A stretch of 5,595 bases of DNA from Bacillota bacterium (GTDB taxonomy: Bacteria; Bacillota; Negativicutes; Sporomusales; UBA7701), in the NCBI GenBank assembly GCA_023415075.1, contig JAEZLU010000146.1:1-5595 (forward strand), read 5' to 3'. The number at the start of each line of letters is the position of its first letter. Position 1 is the stretch's first letter. Below are positions 4,599-5,595 of the stretch, piece after piece. A model generated the notes under the pieces. That model was not told the origin of the DNA. It did not search any database and saw only the letters and a list, made by a program, of their open reading frames with translations. The position numbers and the translations under genes were made by a program.

Positions 4599-5540
4599 AT
4601 GCTGAAAAAAGGGTTAATCCTGCTTTTCGTCGCCTGTATGCTCTGGCCGCTCGTCGCCGGCGGCGGTCAGGCGGCCACCGTCAGTCGCAGTCTGTCGGTA
4701 GGCGGCCTTGTCCGCACCTACACCGTCTACCTGCCGGCCGTCTATGACGGTAAAACCGCCCTGCCGGTCGTCATCATGCTCCACGGAGCCGGCGCCACTG
4801 GCGACGGCGTCATCCGTGAAACCGGCTGGGACCGTAAGGCCGAGGAAGCCGGCTTCCTGGCGGTTTTCCCCGATGCCGCCCGCCCAAACCCGGCGAGCGC
4901 GGCGAGCTTCCTGGCCAATCCCCAGCTGTGGAACGACGGCTCGGGTCGCGGGCTGGCCTTCCTGCAGACGGTGGATGATGTGAAATTCCTCGGCCTTATG
5001 GTCGCCGACCTCGCCAAAAACTACGCTACCGACCGTCAGGCGGTCTTTCTCGCCGGCTTTTCCAGCGGCGCCTCGCTTACCTTCAAAGCAGCCGAGGAAC
5101 TGCCCGGGCTCTTTGCCGCCATCGCCCCGGTGGCCGGTCCCTACTGGCCGACGGCCACACCGGCGCCACCGCGGAAGCTGGCGCCGACCCTCTTCATCGC
5201 CGGTCTGGCCGACCCGTTCAACCCGTCGGCCGGCGGCATCATCCGCCTGCCGTGGGGCTCCTTCCGCCAGCCGCCGCTGACTGCCACCATCAATGGCTGG
5301 GCCGCCCGTAACGGCTGCCCCGCTCCCCAGACGGCAGCCGGTCCGTCCGGTACCGCTGTCCTGACCTGCGCCGACGGCCGCCATAAATTGCAGTTTATTT
5401 TGGTGGAAGGCCTGGGACACCTCTGGCCGGGGGGTGAACCCATCTTCCCGGAAAGTTATATCGGCAGCGACCCGGGACACCTAAACGCCACCGACACCAT
5501 CTGGGCATTTTTCGCCGCCAGCCGGCCTGCCAAGCGTTAG
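4599..5540 (+). CDS. Secreted alpha/beta-hydrolase esterase, PHB depolymerase/feruloyl esterase (LpqC) type
   Basis: A 313-residue exported esterase. Residues 1-26 form a Sec signal peptide: MLKKG, a hydrophobic core, and cleavage probably after GGGQAA. There is no lipobox cysteine near the cleavage site, so it should be released or periplasmic rather than a lipoprotein. The mature part has the usual order of the polyhydroxybutyrate depolymerase/feruloyl esterase family. An N-terminal strand region (VGGLVRTYTVYLP) is followed by the oxyanion segment VVIMLHGAGATG (57-68). The nucleophile elbow is GFSSG, with Ser155. The acid is Asp205 in AGLADPFNP, and the catalytic His274 is in GLGHLWPGG. Cys240 and Cys257 may form a disulfide. 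It cleaves an ester bond outside the cytoplasm; polymer, phenolic ester or acetylated sugar cannot be told apart. No substrate-binding domain follows. Start ATG has AGGGAGGG (4583-4590) upstream. The stop TAG overlaps the next gene's ribosome binding site. Confidence 0.88.
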   Translation: MLKKGLILLFVACMLWPLVAGGGQAATVSRSLSVGGLVRTYTVYLPAVYDGKTALPVVIMLHGAGATGDGVIRETGWDRKAEEAGFLAVFPDAARPNPASAASFLANPQLWNDGSGRGLAFLQTVDDVKFLGLMVADLAKNYATDRQAVFLAGFSSGASLTFKAAEELPGLFAAIAPVAGPYWPTATPAPPRKLAPTLFIAGLADPFNPSAGGIIRLPWGSFRQPPLTATINGWAARNGCPAPQTAAGPSGTAVLTCADGRHKLQFILVEGLGHLWPGGEPIFPESYIGSDPGHLNATDTIWAFFAASRPAKR

Positions 5541-5551
5541 GAGGCGAACTT

Positions 5552-5595
5552 ATGCTGGTCAAAGCCTTATTTGCCTGCTATGTCATGCTCTGGCT
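5552..5595 (+). CDS. Start of a downstream exported or membrane protein (cut by window end)
   Basis: Only 14 codons are visible: MLVKALFACYVMLW. The ATG is preceded by GGAGG (5540-5544), whose first G is the last base of the hydrolase TAG stop. Translation of the two genes is therefore likely coupled. The short basic-then-hydrophobic start looks like a signal peptide or first membrane helix and resembles the hydrolase's own leader (MLKKGLILLFVACMLW). A related secreted protein is possible but cannot be established from 14 residues. Confidence 0.65.
   Translation, partial: MLVKALFACYVMLW

Noticed and set aside
4614..5480. Long minus-strand open frame (288 codons) opposite the hydrolase
   Set aside because: It is antisense to a secreted esterase with a full catalytic triad and a signal peptide. 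The antisense product is low-complexity and Gly/Arg/Ala-rich with no domain.

Overview
The window is GC-rich bacterial chromosomal DNA with compact operons, strong purine-rich ribosome binding sites and a Bacillota (Firmicutes)-like gene set: a butyrate kinase tail, CrcB, and a radical SAM protein of a type I associate with anaerobic Bacillota. Strong codon bias for GCC and GGC and the butyrate kinase point to an anaerobic fermenter, perhaps a Negativicutes/Sporomusaceae relative. That taxonomic placement is inference from general resemblance, not from any search.

Layout. (1) Bases 1-191, plus strand: the last 62 codons of a butyrate kinase, closed by a clear intrinsic terminator. (2) Bases 228-3166, minus strand: a tight four-gene operon, read right to left. 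It holds a CrcB/Fluc fluoride channel, a 12-helix MFS transporter, an unrecognised 80-residue soluble protein, and a PAP2-type membrane phosphatase carrying an unusual N-terminal beta-solenoid (bactofilin-like) domain. Spacings are 12, 34 and 4 bases, so co-transcription is likely. (3) Bases 3167-3300: a divergent intergenic gap with inverted repeats but no recognisable fluoride riboswitch. (4) Bases 3301-3474, plus strand: a 57-residue four-cysteine protein with its own terminator. (5) Bases 3514-4386, minus strand: a radical SAM protein of unknown substrate. Its leader (4387-4500) contains a 16-bp perfect palindrome and a possible long-range stem next to the ribosome binding site. (6) Bases 4599-5540, plus strand: a secreted alpha/beta-hydrolase of the PHB depolymerase/feruloyl esterase (LpqC-like) type, followed with stop/ribosome-binding-site overlap by the start of another apparently exported or membrane protein (5552 to the window end).

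How the genes may work together. The minus-strand operon combines anion export (CrcB), a possible drug or metabolite exporter (MFS) and an envelope lipid phosphatase, which looks like an envelope or stress module, but no shared substrate can be read from the sequence. The two convergent junctions (buk/PAP2 and the 57-aa gene/radical SAM) are packed so tightly that the minus-strand stop codons lie in the T tracts of the plus-strand terminators. I see no mobile elements, CRISPR arrays, tRNA or rRNA. Most of the window is ordinary chromosomal content. The items most worth following are the solenoid-PAP2 fusion, the radical SAM leader and the two small unknown proteins.
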